Of a stretch of 52,300 nt of DNA, positions 32,356 through 41,124 are shown one piece after another. The stretch covers positions 1 through 52,300 of the forward strand of contig CAZGFD010000027.1 of the NCBI GenBank assembly GCA_964525045.1, written 5' to 3'. This stretch comes from G020348185 sp964525045. GTDB taxonomy: Bacteria; Nitrospirota; Nitrospiria; Nitrospirales; UBA8639. The position numbers and the translations under genes are program-made. The notes below the pieces were generated by a model, which was given only the letters and a program-made list of their open reading frames with translations, was not told the DNA's origin and did no database searches. How positions within the stretch are numbered: the first letter of the stretch is position 1; the number at the start of each line of letters is the position of its first letter.

Positions 32356-33000
32356 TTATTCTTTATTCTTGGTACTATCACTTTTCTCAGTCCAGGATTT
32401 GGGCAAGGCAATTTTTCCCTCAAGTCGAAACCCTTCCAAGATTTGCTGCAGCCGTTCCCGGCGCTTGTTTTCATTGAGCTCCTCTTTTCGAAGCGCTTCC
32501 CGCACTTTTCCAAGCCAATTCAGACATTCGACAAACTCGTCATCAAACATCATTTCCAGATCCTGGCGAAGAGTTTTTGCCAAGGCGGGAGATGCGCCAC
32601 TGGTACTGATCGCCACACGTAACGGCCCCCGCCGAACAATGGCCGGCATCATCACGTTGGATAATTCAGGTTGATCAATCGACCACACCAAAAAACCTTC
32701 GGTCTTCGCAAGATCAAATAATAGTTTGGCCAAATCCTGATCCTCACGAATCGTGTTCAGGACCAGAGCGACCCCACTTTGGACGTCTGTGGTGCGAAAT
32801 GTCCGACCACGATGCACAATCTTTGCCGAGGCCGTCAATTTTCGTAATGCGGGGTGCAAGGTGGGATTGAGGACCGTCACTTTGGCCTCAGCATCTAATA
32901 ATCGATCGATTTTCTCGACGGCCTCCTCATCGCCTCCAATGACAAGACACGTTCGTCCCCGCACATTAAGCGAAATTTGAAATCCGGGATTCATGGTCAT
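32356..33000 (-). CDS. Precorrin-2 dehydrogenase/sirohydrochlorin ferrochelatase-type protein
   Basis: This 214-residue protein matches the N-terminal half of CysG and Met8p. It has a Rossmann start (CLVIGGDEEAVEKIDRLL) with GGD in place of the usual GGG, and VWSIDQPELSNVMMPAIVRRG where family members have the catalytic Asp region. LRVAISTSGASPALAKTLR is the hallmark segment. It would oxidise precorrin-2 with NAD and possibly insert iron for siroheme or heme d1-type tetrapyrroles. The ATG at 33000 has AAAGGAG six bases upstream; the GTG one codon earlier is rejected. The glycine-loop change may affect NAD binding. Confidence 0.82.
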   Translation of the reverse strand: MTMNPGFQISLNVRGRTCLVIGGDEEAVEKIDRLLDAEAKVTVLNPTLHPALRKLTASAKIVHRGRTFRTTDVQSGVALVLNTIREDQDLAKLLFDLAKTEGFLVWSIDQPELSNVMMPAIVRRGPLRVAISTSGASPALAKTLRQDLEMMFDDEFVECLNWLGKVREALRKEELNENKRRERLQQILEGFRLEGKIALPKSWTEKSDSTKNKE

Positions 33001-33124
33001 CACTCACTCCTTTCAAATAGATCTCATATCTCATAATTCATATCTCAGATATTTTTCAATACTCATATTGCTAAACACTGGTGTGGAAATGACACCGAAC
33101 TCGAACAAGGTGAAGGGGGCCTGG

Positions 33125-33592
33125 TTAGGGAGACTCCTGAGTGGTTGTGAGGGATTCCTCCAGAATGGTATCCGGCTCTTCTATGGTATCCGGCTCTTCT
33201 ATGGTGGGAGAGGGAGATCCCGGGTGATTGGGAGATGTCGGTATGGGTGAACCCGCTTCTGGCTTGTTCACCCGAAGAATTCGTGGATCTGTCACAAAGG
33301 GAGCATAATCGTTCACCGCTAAGGTGATGCTATCCCCCTCATCCACTAAGAGAGTGATTTCCGCAATCTTTTTTTTAAAGGTCGCCAATATGGCCCCTTC
33401 TTTCGATGAGATCGTGAGCAGCAACCGATTCGGTTTGGTCTGTTTTTTGACAACGACCCCCTTCACCTCCTGCGCGGACGGCTTCATCATCTTGGGGAAA
33501 TACGAGTCAAGATATTGAGGAGCGAAGGAAGGGACACTCAGGCCTAGGCCCAGCCCTAGCAAGAACATTATGAGAAGTAACCACAGCTTCAT
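33125..33592 (-). CDS. Membrane-anchored small protein with proline/acid-rich tail
   Basis: This 155-residue protein has one N-terminal hydrophobic segment (residues 3-25), either a signal peptide or an anchor. A beta-rich domain follows (about 40-110: VKGVVVKKQ, RLLLTISSKEGAILATFKKK, VDEGDSITLAV). The C-terminal tail is rich in Pro, Ser and Glu. An 18-base tandem duplication at 33167-33202 encodes a repeated IEEPDT unit in that tail. I do not recognise the family. The domain resembles a small OB-like or pilus-accessory beta fold only in composition. Confidence 0.65.
   Translation of the reverse strand: MKLWLLLIMFLLGLGLGLSVPSFAPQYLDSYFPKMMKPSAQEVKGVVVKKQTKPNRLLLTISSKEGAILATFKKKIAEITLLVDEGDSITLAVNDYAPFVTDPRILRVNKPEAGSPIPTSPNHPGSPSPTIEEPDTIEEPDTILEESLTTTQESP
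33167..33202. repeat. 18-bp tandem duplication inside a coding region
   Basis: GGTATCCGGCTCTTCTAT occurs twice back to back, exactly. It is in frame and adds six residues (IEEPDT) to the acidic tail of the anchored protein, so copy number could vary without breaking the gene. Confidence 0.8.
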
Positions 33593-33948
33593 GGAGTCAA
33601 ATAGATTCTCGGTAAATCCACCTCGTAATGAAAAAAGACCGAATTTTAGCGCAAAACTCCTACGTAGGAACCGAACAGAGAATTAATCGGAATATTGTCC
33701 TCGGAGATTTCAAGGCCAAAGGAATGCACCAAATGTCACACCTTATTGAGTCTTGAAACAAAAATCAACAAAGGTGCTTGGTATTGGATAGTAAATCCAG
33801 TATCTTGGAGTAGCCACAGGTGCTCAAAATACAGTAAAGTGACTATCTACAGAAAAGACTCCTATCGGTGGAGTCTACCCCGGTCAGCATGTGCCACTAG
33901 AATTCCCCCATCTTTGACAACTATCACAAAAAGCGTTTCTTTTTAACA
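33593..33948. other. Intergenic region upstream of the reductase-like gene
   Basis: About 355 bases between divergent genes. One open frame at 33695-33946 has no ribosome binding site and an unlikely composition, so I do not call it. No clear promoter or structure is visible. Confidence 0.4.
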
Positions 33949-35145
33949 ATGAAGCCAATCCCCGATTCCAAAAATTATGACGTCATCGTCGTCGGAATGG
34001 GTCCTGCGGGAGCCGCAGCTGCCTATGAACTCAGTCAAGCCGGACTTTCAGTCTTAGGGTTAGAAAAATCCACGCACCCAAGATATAAAGTGTGCGGTGG
34101 AGGATTATCTGCACGAATTGAACAAATTCTCCCATCGGATTTTCTAAGTGTGGTGGAGGAAACCATTTATCGGGTGCAATTCACCTATGGTGGAAACGAT
34201 TCCTTTGTCATTGAATCCTCGAAACCCATTGCGTATATGACCATGCGGGACCATTTTGACCAATGGCTCATGAACAAAGCCCGGCTAGCCGGGACCGAGG
34301 TGCGGGAGGACGAACCGGCTGAAAATATCAAAGCCCTTCCGGAAGGGGTTGAGGTCACGACAGCTCGCGGCCGCTACCGCGGTCAGTACATCATAGGCGC
34401 CGATGGAGCCATGAGTCTGGTTGCCCAACATTTTTTCCCGGGTCGTCGACTGAGAAAAATCCCTGCTCTGGAGAGCGAAATTAGGAATGGATCATCCCAC
34501 CTCTATGGAAAAACCAACATGACACTCATCAGTTTAAGCGCCGTCAAAAAAGGATATGGCTGGATTTTTCCAAAACGAAACGGCTTGTCCGTTGGCGTGG
34601 GAGAATTCATGAGTGGAGCGAAAAGGCCCAAACAGAGTTTCCATACGTTTTCAACGCAAGACCCGACCCTAGCCACAATGCAGATCCCAACTCCATTAGG
34701 TCATCCCCTTCCGATTTTCAACAGGAATCCCAAAACAAATGGAGACCAATGGACGGGGAGCTTGGTCAAGCACAGGGCCATGTTGGTCGGTGATGCCGGG
34801 CATCTCGTTGACCCTCTCCTGGGAGAAGGGATCTATTATGCGATTCGGTCGGGACAACTGGCGGCTAACAGTATTCTATCAGTCTTAGGGGACCCCAATC
34901 AGAGATTGGACGAATACGAAAAGGCAGCCTATCAGGAGTTTGGGCAAGAATTTCGAATTGCCTCACGACTGGCCGGAATTATTTATGGAATTCCCCGAGT
35001 CTTCCATTATTGGATGGGGAAAAACTTTCCCGAAGGGTACCAACGAGTTCTCCATCGTTATTGTCAGGTGCTCCAGGGTCTCGAAACTTATCAGACTCTG
35101 TGGGCCAGAGTTCGGCAGCGCCTTCCTGCCCCGTTTAAGCGATAA
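33949..35145 (+). CDS. Geranylgeranyl-reductase-family FAD oxidoreductase
   Basis: This 398-residue flavoprotein has an N-terminal FAD fold (YDVIVVGMGPAGAAAAYELSQAG), the family motif HPRYKVCGGGLSARI, and LVGDAGHLVDPLLGEGIYYAIRSG. GGR-family enzymes saturate isoprenoid double bonds in menaquinone, chlorophyll phytyl or archaeal lipids. With no photosynthesis gene nearby, a quinone or other isoprenoid substrate is more likely here, but that is inference. It lacks the WxWxIP motif seen in the cluster flavoproteins and should not be grouped with them. Confidence 0.85.
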   Translation: MKPIPDSKNYDVIVVGMGPAGAAAAYELSQAGLSVLGLEKSTHPRYKVCGGGLSARIEQILPSDFLSVVEETIYRVQFTYGGNDSFVIESSKPIAYMTMRDHFDQWLMNKARLAGTEVREDEPAENIKALPEGVEVTTARGRYRGQYIIGADGAMSLVAQHFFPGRRLRKIPALESEIRNGSSHLYGKTNMTLISLSAVKKGYGWIFPKRNGLSVGVGEFMSGAKRPKQSFHTFSTQDPTLATMQIPTPLGHPLPIFNRNPKTNGDQWTGSLVKHRAMLVGDAGHLVDPLLGEGIYYAIRSGQLAANSILSVLGDPNQRLDEYEKAAYQEFGQEFRIASRLAGIIYGIPRVFHYWMGKNFPEGYQRVLHRYCQVLQGLETYQTLWARVRQRLPAPFKR

Positions 35146-35215
35146 CAAGACACATCTCACCCCTTAATGTTTGACACGGAAATATGAGATCTGAGATTTT
35201 CCTTGAAAAGGAACC

Positions 35216-35488
35216 ATGGCCGAAATAACCGTCATTCCCATCAATCAGACCCTGTTCCGGGTCGAAGTGAAGGAACAAGGGAACACCACAGTCCACGAAG
35301 TGACTGCGAGTCCGGCCGATATCAAACGTTACGGTAGTGGGGCGGCTGCGGAACGGTTACTGAAATTGTCCTTTGAGTTTCTGTTAGAACGTGAACCGAA
35401 GGAATCGATTCTCCGATCTTTTGAACTTCCAGTGATCGAGCGATATTTCCAGGAATACCCCAAGGAAATAGCCAAACGCCTCAAGTAA
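35216..35488 (+). CDS. Small conserved-looking protein of unknown function
   Basis: This 90-residue protein begins at an ATG with AAAAGGAA just upstream. It has a beta-hairpin start (ITVIPINQTLFRVEV), a KRYGSGAAAERLLKLSFEFLL helix and an amphipathic C-terminal helix ending EYPKEIAKRLK. The composition is that of a compact soluble domain. I cannot assign a family. It follows the reductase gene by 70 bases on the same strand, separated by an AT-rich AGATCTGAGATTTTCC stretch. Confidence 0.7.
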   Translation: MAEITVIPINQTLFRVEVKEQGNTTVHEVTASPADIKRYGSGAAAERLLKLSFEFLLEREPKESILRSFELPVIERYFQEYPKEIAKRLK

Positions 35489-35543
35489 AGATTTTTGCCA
35501 TCACGTCTGTATCTTTCTCATCCTCCAAAATCACGAAAACCGT

Positions 35544-36104
35544 TTAACCGATACCGGGGGCCGTATCTTCATCCCTGCGCTCTTTTCGGGCCTCGGATAT
35601 GGCTTTCTCATCCTCTTCTATCCTCTTCCCCTTCTCCAACTCATGAATCTCCTGCGGACTTAAATACCGAACGGCGATTCCACTCAAAACCTTTTGATCC
35701 GGGGTTCCCTTCAGTTGAATTTTGACAATGGCATCGGCTCCCTTTTTTTGCGCCTGTGCGATCAACTCGAAATGGAGGGTATCCCAATTCACCTTACTTT
35801 TGTCTGGTTCCTGCTGAACCTCAATCTCTCCAATTTCTTGATATTGCTCATCCGGAAATTCTTCAAGGATCTCCACGACATTATCAGAAAGGGATTCTTC
35901 AAAGAGCGTGGTTCCATCGCTCGACACTTGTTGTACTTTTGGAGAGCGGGCTGCGTTGACATCAAAGGTTTTTAATCGCAAGGCCGCAAGAGCGGCTTCA
36001 TGGGGGTTACTGCTTTTAGAGAGTCGTTTTAACTTTTCGACCCTGTCGCGTGCCTCCTGGAGGCTCATCCGGGCTCCTTTTTTTCGAAGAACATTGACGG
36101 GCAT
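35544..36104 (-). CDS. Cytoplasmic protein with DUF2786-like N-terminus, function unknown
   Basis: The ATG at 36104 is preceded by AGGAAGGA, giving 186 residues; the frame extends further upstream but without a ribosome binding site. Residues 13-45 (LQEARDRVEKLKRLSKSSNPHEAALAALR, read in two parts) resemble the helical start of DUF2786 proteins. The C-terminal half (LIAQAQKKGADAIVKIQLKG) resembles the strand-helix of YbjQ/heavy-metal-binding-like domains. The tail is highly charged. Both similarities are weak. It is convergent with the preceding small gene. Confidence 0.6.
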   Translation of the reverse strand: MPVNVLRKKGARMSLQEARDRVEKLKRLSKSSNPHEAALAALRLKTFDVNAARSPKVQQVSSDGTTLFEESLSDNVVEILEEFPDEQYQEIGEIEVQQEPDKSKVNWDTLHFELIAQAQKKGADAIVKIQLKGTPDQKVLSGIAVRYLSPQEIHELEKGKRIEEDEKAISEARKERRDEDTAPGIG

Positions 36105-36405
36105 GGAACTTCCTTCCTGACCAAATGGATATAGGTGGCTGGCTTGTATGGAAATGTAGGAAATCCGGGCATCCTCGAGCTGAATCATGAGGATGATGTT
36201 TCTCGCATTTCGAACAAAAGTGTTTCCCCAATGTAAAGTTTCTACCCTCCAGGAAAACGGATTGTCAACCAAGAAAACCCCACCAGAAGCCTAGTTCTAT
36301 TAAATTTCCCGAACTCATCACATTTCATATACAATATAGCTATGGCAAAAGACCGGACGGTTCTGGAATAATGAATTCGCCTCTTTTTACCCACATGCGA
36401 CGCTC

Positions 36406-37680
36406 ATGACCCAACGAGCCCCACATCTTGGCATGATCCTACTGGTGGAGGACAATCCCAACAATTTGAACATGCTGGTTGATGGCCTTTCGCCTTACGG
36501 GTTTGACTTATCTGTGGCTCCTGATGGTGAAACCGCCTTGGAGCAAAGCGTAGCGGATCCTCCGGACCTGATCCTCTTGGATATCATGATGCCAGGCATG
36601 GATGGGTTCGAAACATGTGCGCGGTTAAAAGAGCATGAAAAGACGAAAGACGTTCCGGTCATATTTATGACGGCTCTTTCAGATACGGACAGTCGGGTCA
36701 AGGGATTTTCGGTCGGGGCGGTCGATTTTGTGAACAAGCCGCTGCAACTGGAGGAAGTGGTGGCACGAGTGAACATCCATTTAAAGATTCGAGCTCTCCA
36801 ACTCCAGTTGGAGAAAACGATTTCGAATCTTCGCCAGGAAGTGGAGGAACGGAAACGTGCGGAAGAAGCAGCTCGCGAGGCCATGGTTCTCTCCGACAAA
36901 GTGAATACACAAATGCGAAAGGACCTGGCAGCTGCCGCGCGGATTCAGCATGCCTTACTTCCAGCATCTTCCCCCGGCATTCCCGGTGTATCGTTTGCCT
37001 GGACTTATCAGCCATGTGAGGAAGTGGGAGGAGATTCACTCAATGTGTTTCAAATCAATGACCACCACGTTGGCCTGTATGTTCTGGATGTCACGGGACA
37101 TGGGGTCTCAGCCTCTCTTCTCTCCGTCACGTTAACGCATGTGCTGATCCCCCAACCAGAGTCTTCAGGTCTTTTTACACCGGTGAATTTGTTTGAGGGG
37201 GGAGGAGCTCTTTCATCGCCTGCTGAAGTGGCAAGCAGACTCAATCATATGTTTCCCATGAGTGAAGAAACACACCAGTTTTTCACTCTCGTATATGGAA
37301 TTCTCGACATTCGGGAACGATTTTTTCGATACGTGTGTGCGGGCCATCCAGCCCCTATTTTACTCGAACCGGGTCATCAATCGACCATCCTCGAAGCCCC
37401 GAATCTTCCCATCGGGCTCTTCGAGGAGGTGAAGTATGAAGAGTCAACGATCCAATTGACTCGCGGATCTCGACTCTATCTGTATTCCGATGGTGTAATT
37501 GAAGCAATGAACCGGGAACGCGAGATTTTCGGAGAGACCAGGTTGCGCTCCACCATTGAAGACACACGGGGAAAGGAGCTTCAGGACAGCGTGAACGTCA
37601 TTGGCAACACGGTACACAACTGGACCACCACTGAGCAGGTCCAGGATGATCTCTCAATTTTAGCTATGGAACTGAAATAG
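36406..37680 (+). CDS. Response regulator with SpoIIE/RsbU-type PP2C phosphatase domain
   Basis: This 424-residue protein has an N-terminal receiver domain (LLVEDNPNNLNML; phospho-acceptor Asp59 in LILLDIMMPGMDG; MTAL; VNKPL). A coiled-coil linker (about 125-180) precedes a PP2C/SpoIIE phosphatase domain with EVGGDSLNVF, LDVTGHGVSASLLS, CAGHPAPILLEP and LYLYSDGVIEA. Proteins of this type dephosphorylate an anti-anti-sigma (STAS) protein in partner switching. The next two genes encode an RsbW-like kinase and a STAS protein, so the three components lie together. The input kinase is not in the window. Confidence 0.93.
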   Translation: MTQRAPHLGMILLVEDNPNNLNMLVDGLSPYGFDLSVAPDGETALEQSVADPPDLILLDIMMPGMDGFETCARLKEHEKTKDVPVIFMTALSDTDSRVKGFSVGAVDFVNKPLQLEEVVARVNIHLKIRALQLQLEKTISNLRQEVEERKRAEEAAREAMVLSDKVNTQMRKDLAAAARIQHALLPASSPGIPGVSFAWTYQPCEEVGGDSLNVFQINDHHVGLYVLDVTGHGVSASLLSVTLTHVLIPQPESSGLFTPVNLFEGGGALSSPAEVASRLNHMFPMSEETHQFFTLVYGILDIRERFFRYVCAGHPAPILLEPGHQSTILEAPNLPIGLFEEVKYEESTIQLTRGSRLYLYSDGVIEAMNREREIFGETRLRSTIEDTRGKELQDSVNVIGNTVHNWTTTEQVQDDLSILAMELK

Positions 37681-37739
37681 GGAAGAGGGTACTATTCTAG
37701 TCTGGGCAATCCACCAGGCAGAAACCCACAGATGCATCG

Positions 37740-38177
37740 ATGAGCCATCGTGATTCCAACAAGAAGAAGACACTCCAGTTAACTCACAATTTCCCTGCGC
37801 GGGCCAAAGAGCTATGTGAAACCCGATCAGCAGTCAGAAATTTTTTAACCCACTGTGATTGTGTATCCACCACGGTTGAGGATGTCGTTCTCGCTATTGA
37901 CGAAGCCTGCCAGAATATCATTCGTCATGCCTACCAAGGTGAAACGGATGAAGAAATCATTCTGAAAATCGGACGGGAAGGAAATATCCTGCAAATTTCA
38001 CTGGAAGATACGGCACCAGAGGTCGGTTCAGATTGCATGAAGCCACGAGAATTTGAGGATATCCGTCCCGGCGGATTAGGCTGCCATTTTATCAAACAAG
38101 TGATGGATGAAGTCTCCGTTGGGCCTTCTCCCAGCGGGAGAGGCAATATCCTTCGGATGCGTAAACGGTTGGCATAG
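37740..38177 (+). CDS. RsbW-like serine kinase/anti-sigma-type ATPase
   Basis: This 145-residue GHKL-type ATPase has an N box (VVLAIDEACQNIIRHAY), an acidic middle (LQISLEDTAPEV) and a G2-like motif RPGGLGCHFIKQ. It lacks membrane segments. In partner-switching systems this protein binds either a sigma factor or another target, and phosphorylates the STAS antagonist. It sits between the phosphatase gene and the STAS gene with short spacers, so phosphorylation of that STAS protein is a reasonable inference. No sigma factor gene is present in the window. Confidence 0.88.
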   Translation: MSHRDSNKKKTLQLTHNFPARAKELCETRSAVRNFLTHCDCVSTTVEDVVLAIDEACQNIIRHAYQGETDEEIILKIGREGNILQISLEDTAPEVGSDCMKPREFEDIRPGGLGCHFIKQVMDEVSVGPSPSGRGNILRMRKRLA

Positions 38178-38202
38178 ACCATTTTGTGGGGGAGACGTTG
38201 TA

Positions 38203-38535
38203 ATGAAGCATCAAATCAAAGAAGAGCAAGGGAATCATATCGTGCTCTTACAGGGTGAAGTTGATCTCGAAAGCTCGCCAAAGGCCCGCCAGATTATGCT
38301 CGACGCGGTGGAGAGAGGAAAAACAATCCTTGTAGATTTGGCTTCCGTGACCTATATGGACAGCTCAGGGATTGCCAGTTTGGTTGAAGCCTTTCAGCGT
38401 GCGAAAAAGAAAGAAATCGGTTTCGCGTTGGTGAGTGTCAACCCCGCCGTCTTGCGCGTCCTTCATCTCGCCCGATTGGACCAGGTATTCATCATCCATG
38501 ACAATCTAGAAAGTGCCCTGAATGCCAACCTCTGA
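38203..38535 (+). CDS. STAS-domain protein (anti-anti-sigma factor or MlaB-like)
   Basis: This 110-residue STAS protein begins at the ATG at 38203 (GGGGGAGA upstream). It has HIVLLQGEVDLESSPKAR and the phosphorylation-site loop VTYMDSSGIASLVEAF. The Ser in MDSSG is the residue phosphorylated in SpoIIAA/RsbV-type proteins. Its last 14 bases overlap mlaE, and MlaB of the Mla transporter is also a STAS protein, so it may serve both the upstream partner-switching genes and the downstream transporter. I cannot decide between the two from sequence; the overlap favours a transporter role. Confidence 0.88.
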   Translation: MKHQIKEEQGNHIVLLQGEVDLESSPKARQIMLDAVERGKTILVDLASVTYMDSSGIASLVEAFQRAKKKEIGFALVSVNPAVLRVLHLARLDQVFIIHDNLESALNANL

Positions 38536-39340
38536 CAATCCATCCAACGTCATCCTGCAAAAAATTGAGTCCTTAGGTCGAGGAACCACCAGATGGGTGG
38601 AGGCGCTCGGGTTCGGAGTCACCTTGCTATATGAGGCCGTCTTTTGGGTGGTCTTGGGACGACGGCAAAAGCAGCCGATCCGCGCCGTTCCTATTTTTTC
38701 TCAAATGATGGAGATCGGCATTGAAGCGGTTCCCATCATCTCGATCCTTTCCCTGACCATTGGTATGATGCTCGCCATTCAAGGAATCGATGCGCTTGAA
38801 GACTTCGGCGCCGAACACCAGGTCACCATTGGTGTGGCCCTCTCGATCACCCGGGAGTTTGCCCCGCTCATTACGGGCATCTTGGTGGCCGGTCGTTCGG
38901 GGTCTGCCCTGGCGGCACGTCTCGGTACCATGACGATCAATAATGAAGTCGATGCTCTTCGGGTCATGGGAATCAACCCCATTCGATTTCTGGTCGTCCC
39001 CAATCTCATTGCCATGGTGATTATGGTCCCCGCATTAACGCTATGGTCTGACCTGGTCGGGTTATTTGGGGCCGGGCTATACATTATCGCCGACTTGGGA
39101 ATGACCACCGGAGTGTATATCAATCAGATCACTCAGTATCTCGATGCCAATGACATCTTGCACGGATTGGGAAAAAGTGTGGCCTTCGGTGCGTTAATCA
39201 CCCTGGTTGGAGTCGTGAACGGGTCCGCCGTGACCGGTGGAGCAGAAGGAGTCGGCCGGGTGACAACCCAATCGGTCGTCCATTCGATTCTCGCCATCAT
39301 ATTGGCTGATTTGATTATCGTGTTCCTACTCACCCGATAA
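38522..39340 (+). CDS. mlaE: MlaE-family ABC transporter permease
   Basis: This 272-residue permease has about five or six membrane segments (from ALGFGVTLLYEAVFWVVLG through LAIILADLIIVFLL). The conserved MlaE core includes ITREFAPLITGILVAGRSGSALAARLGTM and VDALRVMGINP. With MlaF it forms the inner-membrane engine moving phospholipids between the inner membrane and the MCE protein. The start lies inside the end of the STAS gene, so translation is probably coupled. Confidence 0.93.
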   Translation: MPTSDNPSNVILQKIESLGRGTTRWVEALGFGVTLLYEAVFWVVLGRRQKQPIRAVPIFSQMMEIGIEAVPIISILSLTIGMMLAIQGIDALEDFGAEHQVTIGVALSITREFAPLITGILVAGRSGSALAARLGTMTINNEVDALRVMGINPIRFLVVPNLIAMVIMVPALTLWSDLVGLFGAGLYIIADLGMTTGVYINQITQYLDANDILHGLGKSVAFGALITLVGVVNGSAVTGGAEGVGRVTTQSVVHSILAIILADLIIVFLLTR

Positions 39341-39348
39341 ATATATTT

Positions 39349-40155
39349 ATGGCATTCCTCCCCACACAGCAGGCCCCAGTCATCGAAGTCACCGATCTGG
39401 TCACCTATTACGGCTCCCGTCGCATTCTCAACAACGTCACTTTGGACGTCCGGAAAGGCGAAATCATGGTGATCATGGGGGGAAGTGGATCCGGAAAGAG
39501 TACCCTGTTGCGGCACCTCATTGGACTGGAACGCGCCAGTAGCGGGTGCATCCGGCTCCTGAGTCAGGATATAGGGAAAATGACTGACTACGAACTCAAC
39601 CAATTTTATCGAAAACTCGGAGTGGCGTTTCAGGGGGGAGCCTTGTTCAGCTCCATGACGGTGGGAGAGAACATCATGCTTCCGCTTCGGGAGCATACTG
39701 ACCTGGATGAAAAGACCATGGAAATCATGGCGCGGCTTAAATTAGAAGTTGTAAATCTTGCGGGATTTGAAAACTTCATGCCTTCGGAGCTGTCCGGCGG
39801 CATGCTGAAACGGGCAGCATTTGCCCGCGCCGTCATCATGGATCCGGCTCTATTGTTTTGCGATGAACCATCAGCCGGGCTCGATCCTGTCGTCTCTTCA
39901 TCTCTCGACGAACTGATTCTTCGTCTTCGGGATGCCCTGAACATGACCATCGTGGTGGTGACCCACGAGCTGGAAAGCGCATTCAGGATTGCCGACCGGA
40001 TCGCAGTGCTGGACCAGGGTGAAGTCCTTTCCGTTGGGACGGTGGCCGAGGTCCAGGCATCAGACAACAAGCGTATTCAAGATCTGCTTAATCGCCGATT
40101 CGAAGAGGAAAGGCTTGATCCCGACGCATACCTCGCCAGGTTGACAGGGGAATAA
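39349..40155 (+). CDS. mlaF: MlaF-family ABC transporter ATPase
   Basis: This 268-residue ATPase has Walker A GGSGSGKST, the Q loop around GVAFQGGALFSSMTVGENI, signature LSGGMLKRAAFARA (MlaF-type, with M/K rather than the usual QR), Walker B ALLFCDEPSAGLDP and switch His in VVTHELES. It powers the MlaE permease. It follows mlaE by eight bases. The C-terminal ~25 residues (RRFEEERLDPDAYLARL) resemble the extension through which MlaF subunits swap at the dimer interface. Confidence 0.95.
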   Translation: MAFLPTQQAPVIEVTDLVTYYGSRRILNNVTLDVRKGEIMVIMGGSGSGKSTLLRHLIGLERASSGCIRLLSQDIGKMTDYELNQFYRKLGVAFQGGALFSSMTVGENIMLPLREHTDLDEKTMEIMARLKLEVVNLAGFENFMPSELSGGMLKRAAFARAVIMDPALLFCDEPSAGLDPVVSSSLDELILRLRDALNMTIVVVTHELESAFRIADRIAVLDQGEVLSVGTVAEVQASDNKRIQDLLNRRFEEERLDPDAYLARLTGE

Positions 40156-40191
40156 TGGTAATCACGGCCCCAGGATAATACAGGACTTTTC

Positions 40192-41124
40192 ATGCGAGAT
40201 TCCCGGAAAAATTACCTTGTCGTCGGAACATTTCTGTTGATGTTGCTGGCCATCTTAGTCGTCTGGCTGGCCGTGCTTTCCGGACGCACAGAGGCCAGGC
40301 ACCCTTACTTCATGGAATTCAATAACGTGATGGGTTTGAAGGAAGGAGGGCAGATTCTTTTTGAAGGCTATCCGGCAGGCCAGATCGAAGAAATACTCTA
40401 CTCGCCTGCTCCCGATACTCCGACCTATCGTTTGAACGTCAGTATTCGAAAAGGATGGGACATTCCCGATGACAGCACGGCTGTCATTACTCAGGCAGGT
40501 TTTCTCTCGGCGGTGGTCATCGACATTCATGCCGGAAGATCGCCGAAAATGCTTGAGCCAGGTGATCAGATCGCCAGCCTCGGAGCCACAAGCATCCTCA
40601 GCACCATATCTTCAGTGGCCAGCAAAATCGAAGAACTGAGCGAAACAACCCTCAAACCCCTGATGGAAAATCTTACGGAAGGGACCAGCGCCCTCAAAGA
40701 TCTTTCGAAAGATATCCCAATTATTCTCGGTAATCTCAAATCTTTTTCCGTAGAGCTGAAAGACACCACTCATCGGTTCAAGGTTTTCCTGGGACGAAAC
40801 ACCAAACGGGTCGATACGATTCTGACGGATGTGGAGGTTGCCTCAGGAAACATTTCCGATTTAACCATTGAGTTTCGCAAAACCAGAAAAAGGATTGACC
40901 ACCTTCTGGCGTCCATGGATACCATCATTTCCCACAACCGGGAAACCATTGACCATTCCATCACCGATTTGCATTATACCCTTGAGGTCATCGCCACGCA
41001 TATTCGTGAAATCGCTTCTAATCTGGAGTCCACCACGCGTAACATGAACGAATTTACTGCCGAAATCAGGCGTAACCCGAGCACCATCATCAGGGGCCGG
41101 GAAGTGAACTCGGATTCGGAATGA
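40192..41124 (+). CDS. mlaD: MlaD/MCE-family substrate-binding protein
   Basis: This 310-residue protein has one N-terminal membrane helix (YLVVGTFLLMLLAILVVWLAV), then a single MCE domain (about 35-130: FNNVMGLKEGGQILFEGYPAGQIEEI and the TQAGFLSAVVIDIHAG strand). A long helical C-terminal region (about 140-300) is rich in heptad-like repeats. MCE proteins form hexameric rings or tubes that carry lipids across the periplasm. The helical tail is longer than in E. coli MlaD and resembles the needle-forming helices of larger MCE proteins. It overlaps the lipoprotein gene by four bases. Confidence 0.9.
   Translation: MRDSRKNYLVVGTFLLMLLAILVVWLAVLSGRTEARHPYFMEFNNVMGLKEGGQILFEGYPAGQIEEILYSPAPDTPTYRLNVSIRKGWDIPDDSTAVITQAGFLSAVVIDIHAGRSPKMLEPGDQIASLGATSILSTISSVASKIEELSETTLKPLMENLTEGTSALKDLSKDIPIILGNLKSFSVELKDTTHRFKVFLGRNTKRVDTILTDVEVASGNISDLTIEFRKTRKRIDHLLASMDTIISHNRETIDHSITDLHYTLEVIATHIREIASNLESTTRNMNEFTAEIRRNPSTIIRGREVNSDSE

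Noticed and set aside
33695..33946. 83-codon plus-strand frame
   Set aside because: No ribosome binding site, no family resemblance and Ser/Arg/Trp-rich composition typical of noncoding DNA.
33949..35145. Third halogenase-like flavoprotein
   Set aside because: It has the KVCGGG motif of geranylgeranyl reductases and lacks WxWxIP, so it belongs to a different branch from the cluster flavoproteins.
36105..36272. Upstream extension of the DUF2786-like gene
   Set aside because: No ribosome binding site at the outer start, whereas AGGAAGGA precedes the ATG at 36104.
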